Below the pieces are notes generated by a model. That model was given only the letters and a program-made list of their open reading frames with translations. It was not told where the DNA came from and searched no databases. Positions 39,232-52,784 of a stretch of DNA of 64,000 nt are shown piece by piece. Position numbers and translations under genes: made by a program. The DNA comes from Apostichopus japonicus (lineage: Eukaryota; Echinodermata; Holothuroidea; Aspidochirotida; Stichopodidae), in contig NC_092576.1 in the NCBI RefSeq assembly GCF_037975245.1, positions 43,095,611-43,159,610 of the forward strand, read 5' to 3'. How positions within the stretch are numbered: position 1 is the stretch's first letter; each line of letters opens with the position of its first letter.

Positions 39232-39239
39232 CCTGCAAA

Positions 39240-41440
39240 GCTAAGACCCTATCAACTGCAAAACTATGACCCTATTACAAACTAAGACCCCACCTACTGC
39301 AATGGTTAGGACTATATTGCTACAAGTCCTCCTCATCTCAAAGTGCAACGAATGTGTCATAATGATCAGCCCAATGCAAGCTGTGTGGCAGTTTGACCAA
39401 TACAGTTATTAACCCTGAAATTAATATTTTTATAGTGGTCTATGTATGGGGATGGCGAGACACTTTACCTCACAAGAAATTAAGCTGTTTTGTCAATGGC
39501 TAGGCTAAAATTTAAATAAGATTTAAGATAAACAGGTCAGTACAATTTGGTATAGATTTCAGAAGTGATGACAAAAATGATGCAATGTCCTTGTGATGAT
39601 ACATAATGGGATCATAGGGTTCACTGAGGGGAAGCAATGGAAACTAATAACTCTCAGATAATTCTTACATGAAATGAAGGGAGACTTGATCACAAGCTTG
39701 TGTGGCAATAAATAACTAAGTGGTGTTAGAGGTTGGAATATTTAACAGTGAAATACTGATGGTGTAAATTAAAAAAAAATATCCCTGAAATGCAGGCTAC
39801 GGAAGGTCTTTGTTATGGGAATTAAGTAACAAAGAGTATGCAACACATGCAAAGACTGGACCATACAGCGAAAGGTAGTTTTCATGTCGATTGAACTGAC
39901 AGACAGTTTTCCAATCTTGAACTCAAAGCTTTTTCGTTCTTGATTGAACCATATTTAAAGTCAGATAGCAGTGCATAGTGTGTGAATGGGGAGGGGAGAG
40001 GGGGAGGAGGAGGGGCGTTGTCCTTGACTTAATGGTTATTAATTACATATCATGTATGTATTAAGTAAAGCTATTATCGTTCATCTGAGCTGGGCAATGA
40101 TTACAAATGATTTATTACAAAAACTAATAAGGATTTTCAGTAATGTAAACCACATTCACCAGTGTGCTGCATGGTGGGCATGTGCACGTATAGAAGCCCA
40201 CTTTGATTTGAGGAGAGGTGGGATTGAAGATTTGCCCGAAAATTTAACCAATAGAAAGAGCGAACTGGTGATGTTGCAAATTTTTATGCAATCGGACCTC
40301 TGCTGCATGAAATAACCATTGACTTTCGTGAAAATATAAAGAGATCAGTTACTCACCAACAGCAGCCTACTGTATGTACCGAGTGTGCTGTTCTAGCTAT
40401 TCTGTGGGATGCCCTTCCAACCCAACAAGTGGGATGGTTCTCCCACCACACCTGCCTGATCAGCTCCTGTTCCTGTTTACATGTTTTTTTTTCCCCTAAT
40501 TTTCTGATCAGTTACAACATAACCTACTTAGAAACATTGTAACTTAGATTTCCATTAACTATCCATTTGATTACTCTTCAAATTTTGGAATGGGTTTAAC
40601 TTTCAGATTATTAGAGAAAATTCTGGCAAAGTTTACCTTCAGATAGTAGAATGGATTTTTGTTGTAAATAAAGTAACATTAAAGCAATAATTAAGGTCAG
40701 AGACTTCAAAACTACCCTTCTTCCATTAACAGGATATTTCGTATAGTTTGTGGCCCATTATAGTAGTTACGATTTAAAACCCTCCACGAATCTTTCACAC
40801 CATCAATTGCCAAACTTTTTTGCAGATTTGGTATGATAAAGCTTTCTGCTTTGCCAAAGCAAAATCGTTCATTACACTTTTCATCTTTTCAAAGAACATG
40901 GATAGGCGATGTTTTGTTTATTATTAAAATGTCCACCTTTGTGACATAACAAATGTATTATGATGTGGTTAAATGCAACAAATTCTTAAAAATTAAACCC
41001 TATTAGAAAGATCTGCTGTATGAGCACCATGCCATAGCTACAAGTTTCATACAATCTAGCTGCTGGCATTGTAAACTGTAGTCTGACTGACAAGAAGCCT
41101 GCACTGCTGAAAGCTTTTCTCCTTGTTATGTGTAAACCAAATTCAGTAGCATGTGTCCTTACTGTGAGCCCGCACTCTAAACTGTAGATTGTGTATACTT
41201 TTTGAAAAAGGATAAAATTTGTTCAGTATGTGACAGATACAAGCAGGTCCTTCTCAGTGTTAGTTAGTTTAGTGTAGGCATGCTAACTTTAAGTGCAAAA
41301 CAGTTTGCTCTAAAAATTGATGAGTAAGATGTATTGTTTTGGTTCCAATGTTCAAGTGTGTGGAGTGGAATTCTCTTAAAGAGAATCTAACAAAAATAAC
41401 TTTTATGTAAATGGAAAGTGTCGTTTTATGCGAAAAATGT
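39240..41440. other. non-coding stretch
   Basis: No convincing exon. A purine-rich GGGGAGGGGAGAGGGGG tract lies near 39,988-40,015. An 87-codon plus-strand frame at 40,052-40,315 lacks any recognisable motif, and I do not call it. Confidence 0.4.
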
Positions 41441-41518
41441 TGTTTTTTTTTTACCCCCAAAATTTGCTTAATTCGGGGGGTAAAAAAAAACAATGCCGGG
41501 GTAAAAAAAAACAATGCT
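41440..41518. repeat. poly-T/ACCCC hairpin cluster 1
   Basis: GTTGTTTTTTTTTTACCCC is followed 20-30 bp later by its inverse GGGGGGTAAAAAAAAACAA, and then a direct copy GGGGTAAAAAAAAACAATG. Confidence 0.75.
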
Positions 41519-41892
41519 AGAAAACAGCTATTTTCTTCATGAATGTATCTTAAAATCATGTTTGCATATAATTACATCTAAGTATGAGCTACTACCTTTA
41601 CATGAAAAAGGAAAAAAATTGTGAAATTGTCTTAATTCGTAATTATGGATGGCTCGTGTCATATGTCATGCTCAGCCATATTCATACTGTACAGTGTGTA
41701 TATGATGCTACACAAATGTGGTATAATATAGTAGAAACATTGGAGTTGAGCCAATTTCAGTTACTTCTGCCCAATAATTTAACATTTTTGACACTTGACA
41801 GACATGAAAACTATTTGCCTAACCTCTAAAATCAACATTATGGAAAAATGTATCCATTCAGGCAAAATAGGGAGTACATTGGAGCCGGAAAG

Positions 41893-41948
41893 TACTTTTT
41901 TTTTTTTACCCCATTTGCATCATTTTTTGGGGGTAAAAAAAAACAAGG
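41893..41948. repeat. poly-T/ACCCC hairpin cluster 2
   Basis: TTTTTTTTTTTACCCC faces GGGGGTAAAAAAAAACAAGG across a short loop, the same motif as at 41.45 kb. Confidence 0.75.
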
Positions 41949-42254
41949 CCCCCCCATGAAGCGTGAATGAAGTTGGAGTAATTCTACCATGGGGGAGTGT
42001 AATATCACTAACTGCTATGCTGTAACTGCTGGAATAATCTCCACATCATATAAGCTGGGTATGCAGGAGAAAGTTTCGGATATGTGGTACAAACTTCAAA
42101 TTTTGCTAGTTTAGCATTCGCTTGATTCGACGAAGCGGTGATTGGCAGCGAAGTGACATAGAGTTCCAGAAATTATATAATAATAAACTAGACATATAGG
42201 ACTATCACCCAAAATAAATTGGAACTTTGGCTAAATATTCCCCTTCTATAAAAA

Positions 42255-42308
42255 GGGGTTGTTTTTTTTTACCCCAACTACCCCCTTGTTTTTTTTTACC
42301 CCAACTGA
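42255..42308. repeat. poly-T/ACCCC cluster 3, direct
   Basis: Two direct copies of TTGTTTTTTTTTACCCCAAC separated by ACCCCC. Confidence 0.75.
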
Positions 42309-43089
42309 CTATATTTCAATTTGACACAATTTCTTTTAGCATTGATTTTGTAACATGCCTGAAATTGACTCTTGTGCAATTTGCTTTAACCAATTGAGAG
42401 TTTTCATAAAGTATGTACATTAAATTCAACATATAGTGACCAATAGAGTAATTGATAGGGAACGCTCATATTTTCCCTCCAATTTATATGAATTATGCCT
42501 GACACACCTAGGGAATGTACATACCACATCGAATACTGCACCAGTCCTTGGATACAAGAAGGGGGGGGGGTGGTTGTATTTACTTGACTTTCACACTTTA
42601 TCCAAGTCAACTTACAATACAAACAAAGTTGCAATTGAGTCTAAGCTCTATGATCATATTTGAATAGCGCTATATCAAGCATTGTATTTATTTATAATTA
42701 TATAAATTGAATGACTGGAGTCTGCAAGACAGGACACTGACAAAGTATATATATCCTAGACTAGTGTGAAACAAATTTGACCAATGAACCTAACTGTTTC
42801 AAACAAAACTTATCCAAAATCAAAGTTGGTATATAATGAAAACCGCGAGATAAAACAAATTCTAATTTTGTGCCTGTTCAACACTTTTGAGGTAAACAGT
42901 ATTGCAAGACCATTCAAAACTTTTTCGGCAAAGGAGCAACCTTTCCTCTGCTATTTTATTTCCATGTGTACTGTGTGTGACTGTGAAACAAGCCAGAAGC
43001 CTCCAAAATGTTAGCAGCTTCCAGTTCATTGACCAATAAACAAGAAACAGACATAACAGTAGGCACACTGTCCTTTTTGTTACACCTAT

Positions 43090-43250
43090 GACCTTGATGG
43101 GGGCTCTTATCAGGGAGTTGTTAATGGAACAACTCACTGGTATTATCAAGCTGTGCAATGCATACCTGAGAGATATCAATGGCATCTTACTGCATGTATA
43201 CTCCACTGTTGAATCAGGGAGTTGTTGTTCCATAACAACTCCCTGGTTGA
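43090..43250. repeat. GGGAGTTGTT hairpins
   Basis: The hairpin CAGGGAGTTGTT / AACAACTCCCTG with a short loop lies at about 43,216-43,246. A decayed version (CAGGGAGTTGTTAATGG, AACAACTCACTGG) lies at about 43,111-43,140. The same arms recur at 45,614-45,643, and a half at 47,815. Confidence 0.65.
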
Positions 43251-43604
43251 ATGTACATGTGCTACATTTGTACACAGGTATTGTATGTACAGTACAGGTA
43301 CCTGTAGTGTAGGGATGAACTACTGTATAAACAGTTGCAAGTCTGGGCTATTTCTTATATACACAAACAATAGCAATTGTTACCTTGTTGCTAGCATAGT
43401 GGTCAAGAACAGAACACAATGTACAGAAATATATAATTACTAGACAATAAGTATTTTGAATAGGAATATTAAAAAAACCCAATGAAGTATGATTTACTTT
43501 AGTTCAATACATTTGTCTATTTGGTTCCTGGGAAACGCCTTCCCAAAAGTGTGATAGAATTATTGGAACAGGACATCTACATGCTACCAAATAACAGTTA
43601 CAGG

Positions 43605-43695
43605 CCACAAGACCGAAGGTCCGCGAGACCGAAGGTCTGCGAGACTGAAGGTTTGCGAGACTGATATTAAAAGAGGTCCGCAAGACCGAAACCAT
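43605..43695. repeat. short minisatellite, GACCGAAGGTCYGCGA units
   Basis: About four 16-17-bp units (GAGACCGAAGGTCTGC and variants). A degenerate echo (GGACCTTCAGTCTGG) lies inverted at 44,231. Confidence 0.75.
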
Positions 43696-43789
43696 CACTA
43701 GGCCCTAATATTACTACTGGTAATATTACGTTGATTAAGCGCGTAGTTAAAAAGAATTTACAGCCATTTCTTTTCATAGTGGATACCAG

Positions 43790-43983
43790 TGACTTGCGCA
43801 AGGGGGCTTGGGCGGTTGAAGGGGGGGAAGGACCCCCGCTCTCAAAAGTCTCGCCCCCTTTGCTTTCCCAAATGAAATTTTAGAATACAATATAACTAAA
43901 GCAATACCCTATTTTAAACAATATTGCCCCCCTTGTGAATCTCTTTGACCCCCTCTAATGAAAAAAGTCTACTTACGCCACTG
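43790..43983. mobile_element. hAT-like MITE
   Basis: The right end ACTTACGCCACTG is the inverse of a CAGTGGCGTAAGT-type terminus. The left end CAGTGACTTGCGCAAGG is a diverged counterpart. The interior is GC-tract rich (GGGGGCTTGGGCGG, CGCCCCCTTTGC). No clear 8-bp target duplication is seen, so the call is tentative. Confidence 0.45.
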
Positions 43984-44699
43984 CTCACCCCCCCCCCCCC
44001 CTTTCGTTGCCTATGGTTGTAAAGGTTTAGGTTTTCTAATTACCTTCTTCTCTTTTATCAAAAAGACAAATTTTGAAAATTTTCAGTTGAGTGAGAAACT
44101 AAATGCAATTTTTCTGAAAAATATTTTGTTCGAACAGTTGCTTCTTTTTTTTTTTGCTTTCTTTTTGTTGTTCTAGTATGTGCATGGAATCATGAAATGG
44201 TGTCATTTCAGGTTTTTGTCACTTGGCTCGGACCTTCAGTCTGGCCGGGCTATCAATGGACCATGATGTAGACCATCGATCTCAGGGACCTTCTGTCTCA
44301 TGGAATTCCCCCAAAAAAACAAACTATATATACTTAAAAATTTAGAGTGCGATATCTGGCAGGTATAGCACATAGAAATTAAATTGCTGATTTTGGGCCT
44401 CCGTAATTTATACAATAGAATTTGCAAAACATTGCAATGAGACTTTCAACAACACTCAGTTCACTGGTGATGATTTTGTGGTTGCAGTGTAACTGCTCTG
44501 TATGAAGCTACGTGTTATTTTCATGTCTGCATATATACAGTATAACTGTTATTGTGGCTTAATTAGGACACAATGATTGACAAATGAATTATAAATTACA
44601 ATAATGTTACAATAATGGTTTCAGCATGAGATTGTATTTGGTTCACTAGCAGCAAGCAAGCAAAATCTTTATGTTATACACAATGATAAATGTCTATTA

Positions 44700-45570
44700 T
44701 AAAACTTATATAATTGTTCTCAAAATGCAAATCTTGGGCCCTTTGTCTATTTTCACATTTATACCAAATCCTGTGTTGGCCATTGGGCCTTTCCTGAGGT
44801 TGCTTCTGCAGCCCTGTTACATGAAAAAAAATTGTTGGTATTTTTGGACACACCAATGTCCAATTGGACCAACACCCTAAAATAGTTATCCTGCTCTGTT
44901 CACATAATCAAATTATGTGTTGACCATGGGCCCATAATGACTGTTCCATGGGAACCAGGAAAAAGTTGTAATGAATGCAAAAACTGTTCAACTACAAGAT
45001 TGATTCTGGTTTCTTTTCATGACAAATCAAGTCTGGGCCAAGGGCCCTTGGATGTTTTTTTGGGGCTCTGGTACAGGATACATTTTTTTCATGGTTTTTT
45101 TTGAATACCCAATAACCATAAGGTCTAGCATCGCTAAAAGAACCACCCTGCTCTCTTTTACATGATTAAATAATCTGTGGCCCACAGCACATTTCTGTGG
45201 TTGCTGCCTGGGTCTATTAAAAATAGTATACAGTTGCTGTAATTGGTGGTCCAAAGGGTCCTGTACCAATAAAAGAGAACTGCTATCTTTGTGAGTCATG
45301 TGAGGGCCACATGAACTTTTTTGGCTGCTGCCTGTATAGGCCCTGGTACAAAAGTTCCTGTGATTGATATTTACGTACCACAATGTCTTATGGATGTACT
45401 GCAAAAAAGGATTCTCCTTGTACATTTGGGCCCCAATTTGATGACCCCTAGATGACATACACAGGGCATGACATAGCGGGAACATATGATCTGAAATCCT
45501 GGTCATACAGGGATATATACTCTGCCAATCAAACTCCTTGACTCTTTTCACATGATTAAATATTCCTGGT
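44700..45570. repeat. degenerate tandem repeat, units of very roughly 130-200 bp
   Basis: Related blocks recur: ACATGATTAAATA or variants at 44,900, 45,159 and 45,550; GGTTGCTGCCTG-like blocks at 44,797, 45,199 and 45,322; GGGCCCTGG/GGTCCTGTACC-like blocks throughout. A 174-codon minus-strand frame at 45,027-45,551 falls entirely inside this repeat and has no recognisable domain, so it is not called a gene. Confidence 0.4.
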
Positions 45571-48500
45571 TCCTGGTCCAGTTGACATCACATTAATGCA
45601 GACTGGGTTGAAACAGGGAGTTTCTACAGAGCAACTCCCTGGTTTAAAGAACAGGCAGGCCAAGTGCAGTGCAATAAAGCTACACCCACTAAAAGAAGTC
45701 AATCATCAGTCATATTTAACAGCACTCATTTGTTGGCTTTGTAAACAGGAAATCATTAAGACCATTTAAAAAGGAAAATCTCATCTTTTCTTGAATGCTG
45801 AAATGTTATTGGCATCCAAGTGTATTTTCAGTGGACAAGATATCCATGTGAATCATTAGCTTTTATCTCCCTAAGGCCTGAACAAGCTGTAAATGGGACT
45901 AATTTCCATTAAAACTGTAGAAAATGCAAGAAATAGGCAAACATTTGTCGATTCTTACGAAGTTATTTTCAGCTGTTTAGTCATCAGTGAAAATCCATCA
46001 CCAAGGTCAGGCTCCAGCTGTACCTAGGCCTAAATACAACCCTGCCTAGGAGTAACTTGGCCAGCTGTACATCAGAACAAAAACAATTGATTAACTTCCA
46101 GTGTTTATACAGTAGTAAACACAGGTTCAAATATTGTGGAATTTTTGCTATTTGCTAAGTGGCTCATTTGAAAAGTTCATGAATTTATTTACAAGCAAAT
46201 AACAAGGATACCAGTTGGATTTCTATCCTTGCTTCAGTCTGTGTTTATTTGTCATCACATTGATTGCACTTGCATATCAGTTACTAGGGATATGGCATGT
46301 ATTTATCATATAGGCCTATTTATTTTCAAGATATCAAGAAACACAACACAAGAGAGTAGACTGATGTAAATTTTCTAATTTCTTGCATAGAAGGACTGTG
46401 TTAGGTCATTAATATACCCTGAAGGTCTTTTAAAAAGAAGCCTGTCACTGTATCTTCACTTTTCCCCATGCATAAATAATTCAAAGAAAGGAAAAGGTTT
46501 CTATTTCAAGATAGTAGGTTTTCTGGGCAGAGAGAGATGAAAGAAGAAAACTTGAACAACTGCATTTGTAAACAAACACTTGTCATTGTAGTGCCTGATG
46601 AATGTCAAGAGTTGATGATTTTCAATGGAGGGGTCTTTGTTACTGAAAACCCTTTTAAAGTTATTTCGGTCATGAAGAAGCAAGTTCATCGTTTGGGCCT
46701 TTAACATAGACCAAAGCTAAGCTATATTGTGTAATGTTTACATACTGTACTCTAGGAATAATGATTACTAAAACCATCAGAACCAAGCTGTAAATCACGA
46801 GTCAAGCCTTTTTCGGACGTGACAGAGAATACACAGGGTCCTGGACACTGATTGGTCAAAAGAAACAACATGTTAACATTACCTCACCTAGTTAGCAAAA
46901 TTTGACAAACATATATGGAACATTCAAAGGCCTAATGGAGGATTAATCTATTAGGTCTAGTCTATCAATTGAATTGCAACACCCTCCGGTCTATTAAAAA
47001 CTGCTTTGTCAATGTCTTGGCCCTGGTTTATTATGATTCAAAACACGTAATATATGCCATACGCTGCTATAGTATATAATGCCATGCTACAATACTAACG
47101 TTACAAGTGCCTATGTTGCAAGAGCTGAAGTAGTACAGATAACACTGAGTCGTTGCAGATAAACATGATTAACATTTGTTGCTTGCAACTTTTTGGCAAG
47201 ATGATTTTAACTCAAATGCATTCAATGTTACCTGTCTTGTTCAAGTCGAGAATAAAAGTTGAGAATTTAACGTATTGTTTAGAAGAAACTTGCTACTCAA
47301 GGAGATCTATTTTCTTAATGTGTGCAGAATTCACTGTTCCCAGCCACAATTCTTTGCAAATCTATGCCTGGATTATTTCCTGCGTAGCCAACCTGTAAAT
47401 TTGAGATTGCTGTGAAGATTGTATGTTCAGCTGGCATTCACTAGCCAGCCATGTACAGTATATGATGGAGCGAGCTGGGGTAGTCCCAATATTGTAGCAC
47501 GCACTACAATTACTATAAGAGTCCTCCTTGCTTCCCTATTGCAATGATTCTAAGTATATTTCCTCTCACATTCAAAATGAGAAAACTGAGTGGTTTTGCC
47601 ATGCACTTAGTCATGGGATAACCTCTATACTTCCATTTGTCATGTCATTAATTCCTTTGCAGTGGGAGGCTTCTGGACCACAGGCTTACTTGCAAGTAAA
47701 CAGAAGGGTCACTGTGAAGTGATGTGTTATCGCCAGTATCCATTTAATGTGATGAGAATATACCTTGCCACGAATCATGATATTGTCACATGTGATTTGT
47801 ATCAGTGGTAAAGCAGGGAGTTGGATAAAGAGTATACTGGTACTCTACCATTACATATCAGGTCTAAAGACCTGAACTAATCAATTTTAGGAACTGATTT
47901 TTGGTTTTATTAGATTATTTTCTTGTTAGATTATATTCACCTTTGTTGTCCTTACATTGCCAACAAGGAAGTATCTTTTTGCATTGACCTTGTTGACCTG
48001 CCCCCACCCAAAGAGAACAAACAAAGAAACAAGAAAATCAAAGCAGATGTTGAATTTGTTGTTGAAGTGCCCAATGCTATCTGCTGTGCAGTCACATTTG
48101 TTGTCATGCAGACTACATTTAGTGTGTTCATATTGAAGCTATGTACAGTAATCTTGCTACGAAAGCATGCAACTAACCTTAATTTGATCTTACCAATATG
48201 ACATGTACACTAAGGTAATCTAGTGTATACATTGCAAAAGTACTACAGGTAGGGAGTAAGGTTGGGGGGGGGGGTGTCAAAAGGTCTGAGCAAAATAAAA
48301 TATGACAGAGAAAGAAATTCAGCCATTGTACTATGCTCAAACAAACGGTCAGGAACGGGGCAGGAATCTTTCCCCAATTAAATGGCTGAATCCTACAATA
48401 TACATAGTCTATCAACAAGCACATGAGGAGGTTACTTGTACATAAAACAACCATTGTCAACACAATCTACATGTACACTTCATGAGAATTTTGTTGACAC

Positions 48501-48990
48501 AATCAAAGGTTTGTGAATCTACAAAATTAATCACATACTGTATGGCTGTAATTTTATCAGAACTTTGTCCATGCAAATGACACAAATCAGACATGTGAAT
48601 ATAATTGAAATCAGGAAAATTTAACACTGTATCTTGAGTGAAAATAGAGTGACTTGCTTCATTAGTTTTCTTTCTTCTTTACTGATTGACTAAGTTATAA
48701 AGTAGCATTAACAGTGAGAATTGTTGAGTCAATGTTTCATGTACATTTCATGTACTATTTTATCCTTTATTAAAAAAACCTTTATTACATTACCAGTAAG
48801 TGTGCACCTAACATTTGCCACACAAATCCAAACCCATGTACAATATTGTATGTGTAGTGAGAACAGTATTGTGGAGTTCATATGGTTTGATTTTACTTGT
48901 AATTTACATTTGATTGCAAAAGTTTTTGATAATAATTGACTGCAGGGACTGGATGAAGGAACTTTTAAGTCTTGGCTACCCTTGAGAAAC
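45571..48990. other. non-coding stretch, probably intronic
   Basis: No exon could be supported. If the GAGHN terminal exon joins the 55.9-63.3 kb array, this stretch is part of that gene's last intron. G11 run at about 48,264-48,274. Confidence 0.35.
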
Positions 48991-49101
48991 AATTTCCAGA
49001 TTTGCAGTACTTATCTAACAGTATACAACACATAAATGACATCCTAATAGGATTATGATCTAAACTTATACGGCAGATGTTTAGCCAGAAGTTTGGCAAA
49101 C
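48958..49101 (-). other. possible alternative terminal exon
   Basis: The acceptor TTTGTTTCTTTTCAG on the minus strand is strong. In the phase supplied by the array exons it would add about 46 residues (GLPNFWLNICRISLDHN at the start) before TAA. No domain is recognised, and only the acceptor argues for it. Confidence 0.2.
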
Positions 49102-49584
49102 CTGAAAAGAAACAAACATTGGAGGGATGTGATACAGGCCTAGGTTTTATAGCCTAGTTCTCATCTCCTCAACCAAATCAATCTCTCAATGGGCCAAGAC
49201 AAAAATAAGTGCACTTCGCTACCAAATGAATCTTTAGACATGAGCAAAAACATTTTACAAGATTGTAGTGTGTAGATTCACGATTGCAGGACTTCGCTAG
49301 TTGCACCTTAACTGAAACGCGTTGACTTTTCTCCTGGGGAGGATGTACGCTCAAAGATCGGCATAATTTGAAAGTTCAGATCGTATTTAAACTTCTCAGA
49401 CCGACCTATTTTGATGAAAATTGCACCAAATAGGAAAATTCAACCACTAAATACAGTAAGGTATAAGTAATCCAGCGAAGACTCTTACAATATTAAACAA
49501 TCATCAAAGGTAAAACTCATTTGCGTACATGGCTAAGGTGAATCACACTACTTGAAAAGGAAATATTTATGTACAGTAATTAAT

Positions 49585-49960
49585 ATAAAAGCCAAGGGCA
49601 TGGGGGCTGGGGGGGCGCCAGCCCCCCAGTGAAAAATGCGGAGGGGCAGAAGTATCATTGGCCCCCCCCCCCCGTTCGCAAGTCAGAAAACCCCTTTTTC
49701 ATTTCCAAATGAGAAAAAAATCTCATTTGGAGCACCAAATTGTATCTAAGGCCAGGTGAAAATGCAAAATTATATACAAAATGGAGTGGGTGGGTTGAAG
49801 TGTGCTATATATTGCACCAAATTGCATCTGAGGCCACCTGGAAATGCAAAAAAAATTCCAAAGCGGAGGGGGACACCCCCTACCCTTAGACCCCTCCCCC
49901 AGGCCGGCCATCAGTCTTCAGCCCCCCCCCACTAAAAAGTACCTTCCTACGCCACTGATA
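49585..49960. mobile_element. GC-tract repeat ending in CCTACGCCACTG
   Basis: It begins with a G/C-rich hairpin (GGGGGGCGCCAGCCCCCC). It contains two direct copies of about 60 bp (GCACCAAATTGTATCTAAGG and GCACCAAATTGCATCTGAGG) and ends with the hAT-like TACGCCACTG seen at 43.98 kb. The left terminus is not clear. Confidence 0.4.
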
Positions 49961-51690
49961 CAAGCTAATGTTCAAAGCTAATAACCTTGAAAGGTGCAGA
50001 GACGGCCAGTGACCAAAAGTGAACATCAGTGTTACTAGAGGGCCGATTTTCACATGTGGGCCGAGCCCACAAAATTTGGAGACCCATAACTTTAAAAGTA
50101 AAGGTCCAATATTGATGGAAAAAGTGTCACTTTAAAGCTAATGCAATGGGAATTAACAATCCACTGTCAGATATAAGGTAGACTACATTAATCAATAATT
50201 GAACATTTGACCTTTACTTTGACCTTGGAAATTACCTTGTGAAACCATTTCGTATTCTTCAAAATTCTGAATTTTTTGATAACCTACCTATAATTTCAAA
50301 GAAAAGTTTGGTTGCATTTTTTTAAGTTTTGAAATTTTGTATCTCTGTAACAGGAACCTGAAAATAGTCATCTCAGCAATTCTATACAGTTATCATGCAA
50401 TTTACACTGAGTAACACAATTAAGATGCAGGAAAAGTGACACACCAAAATATTTGCATAATTTGTAATACAAGACAGCATTCAACTGTGACATCTCTCTC
50501 TAAGCATTACAATGTGTAAATTATAACTGTAAATACTGTGCTACTTCAGGCAAGAATAATAATTCAGAATCCATTGTTCTATTGACATATATGGATGCTA
50601 TATGATATCATACGGGCCTATAAATTTACAAGCAAATCTTTCGTTGGCGCCAAAATCAAGTTGATCAGCTTTTACGTTGTTTCTTCGTATATATAATTAA
50701 GATATATGTCGTAGAATTTACCTACAACATTTATTTTGTGATAAATTATCTATTTTAATGATAGTGTAAATTTATTCCCTGACAGGTGTGACAACTGCAT
50801 TCAGTGTAAATATACCTTGAATTTCAGGATAAACTAGAACACAACAGGCCAAATGTCATACATGTCTAGTAGATATCCGTAAATCTCAAATAATTTTGGC
50901 CCTTATCTTGTTATTTCTAAGCCAAATCCCTTCAAAGATGTATGTGTGAGAGTCAACTAATGTTTGTGTCACCTACAGTGTTAGATTGACTAGAACAAAA
51001 TTGAAAGTGCATGCTTATGTATAGAGCTATGTCCAGAACATAAAATCTGGTGAGTTTTTTGGTCTATACTTAGGATACTGTACATGCAACAAGAGCCCAT
51101 CAAAATTATATTTTGGATGAGAAACAAAATGTGCATTGATGACATTACTTGAAGTAACCATTTCACTCTACAAATAAGATATTATAACAAGGTCTTTGAT
51201 ATATTTATAACGATCAATATGTATACCTGAGGTGTGCTAGTTTTTTTCTATCAAATTTCAGGTTACAGTTTGAAAATTGTTGTTTAAACACTTATTTTCA
51301 ATAGGAGACACATATTCCTGCTCATATATAGCAAGTAACTGTTTGCCACATCAAATTTCCACATACCAGGGCTCCAACATAAAAGAAGTACCCCAACACA
51401 CTGTACTATATTATCACATAGATTCAGGCCACTCTTTTATTCTCCTGTTCATCTTCATTGACATAAACTATCGACACAATAGGGTATGTACAGGTTCCTG
51501 TTTATCTGGTCTTGGGGTAGTGTTCAGGTTCAGCTGAAGAGAATCACTACTCTAGCTTTTTCACACTGGTGCTTCTTTTGTTGGCTGTTTTGAGTGATCA
51601 GGGAATTATCTTAAGCTTTGTTTGCTGGAGAATATTAATTGATGTAGAGAGGCTTTCTAGACAGAGTAGTCAATTTGCTGACAAGATGAC
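49961..51690. other. non-coding stretch
   Basis: AT-rich sequence with no supported exon or repeat. Confidence 0.4.
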
Positions 51691-52449
51691 AATGGTGAAT
51701 GAAGCAGTCATTAAATTTCTTAACTGTTAATTACACAATTAACTTCAAGTTCTTAATCACTAACATGGCCTTAGTAAACTTACCAGAAGGTACAGTAAGA
51801 AATGTGGAGTTACTATGCCAAATTTGACTGCACTAGAAAATCTATTATATTAAGGAAGATGCACAAGTTCTATATTCTACACAATCCAAACATGTGTGTA
51901 CTTTAGCAACAGTTGCAGTGGGTATTGTTGAGACAAAAACATAAGATTAATTGTGCTTTAAGCTATATCATGATCTACAGTTCCTGGCAATAGCTGAATG
52001 TAACAACTGGATTAATTTCTAAAAGTACAAGATAAAGTGCACAGTAAGCATTGTCCACAATCTGAAACTGTATAAGAGTACAATGTTAGGAGCGCAAGTA
52101 AATACTAACATGGTTTGATTGTGCTTGAACCTAAGTTCAATTGATTCATTTGGACAAATATTGTCTGCAAAGACTGAAAGAGGAGTCACAGTGTTTAAAT
52201 ATTTTGGTTCATACCTATTTTGATAAGGCCAGTTACAAGGTAAAATACACATTAAGCATAGTCCACACAATCTGAAACTGTACAAGAGTACAATGTTAGG
52301 AGTACAAGTGACTACAAACATGGCTTGATTGTGCTTGAACGTAATTTCAATTGATTCACTAACCAAACTATTGTCCCCAGAGACTGGAAAAGGAGATATT
52401 GATGTTTAAGGTTAAGGCTGTTTCAGATCGGGTAACTTACACAATGACA
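51690..52449. repeat. first unit of the 980-bp array (exon part deleted)
   Basis: It matches later units, but the block holding the 67-bp exon-like segment is missing: TAAACTTACCAG runs directly into AAGGTACAGTAAGAAATG. It is interrupted at 52,449 by the foldback element, and its sequence resumes at 55,780. Confidence 0.8.
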
Positions 52450-52784
52450 GGTGACCGGACAACTCCCCCCTGGACAATTACCCCCCGGACAATTACCCCC
52501 CAGACAACTCCCCCTGGACAATTACACCCCGGACAATTCCCACCCAGACAATTCCCACCCCGGACTGTTCCCACCCCAGACAATTCCCCCGGACAATTCC
52601 CATCCCGGACGACTTCCCCCGGACAATTACCCCCCGGTCAGTAACCCTCCCGGACAATTTCCCCTCGGACTATTCCCCCCCCCCCCTCGGGCAATTGCCC
52701 ACAGAAAACTGTCAATCGGGAGCACCCAATTGGGACGATTTTAGAGGCTTTTGCTCCCAAATGTGGTCCCCCTACTCACGAAGC

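Noticed and set aside
45027..45551. 174-codon minus-strand reading frame as a gene
   Set aside because: It lies within a degenerate repeat, has no domain character, and its composition follows the repeat blocks.
52399..52744. Proline/glutamine-rich frames over the GGACAATT minisatellite
   Set aside because: They are translation of a short tandem repeat that forms the arm of a foldback element.
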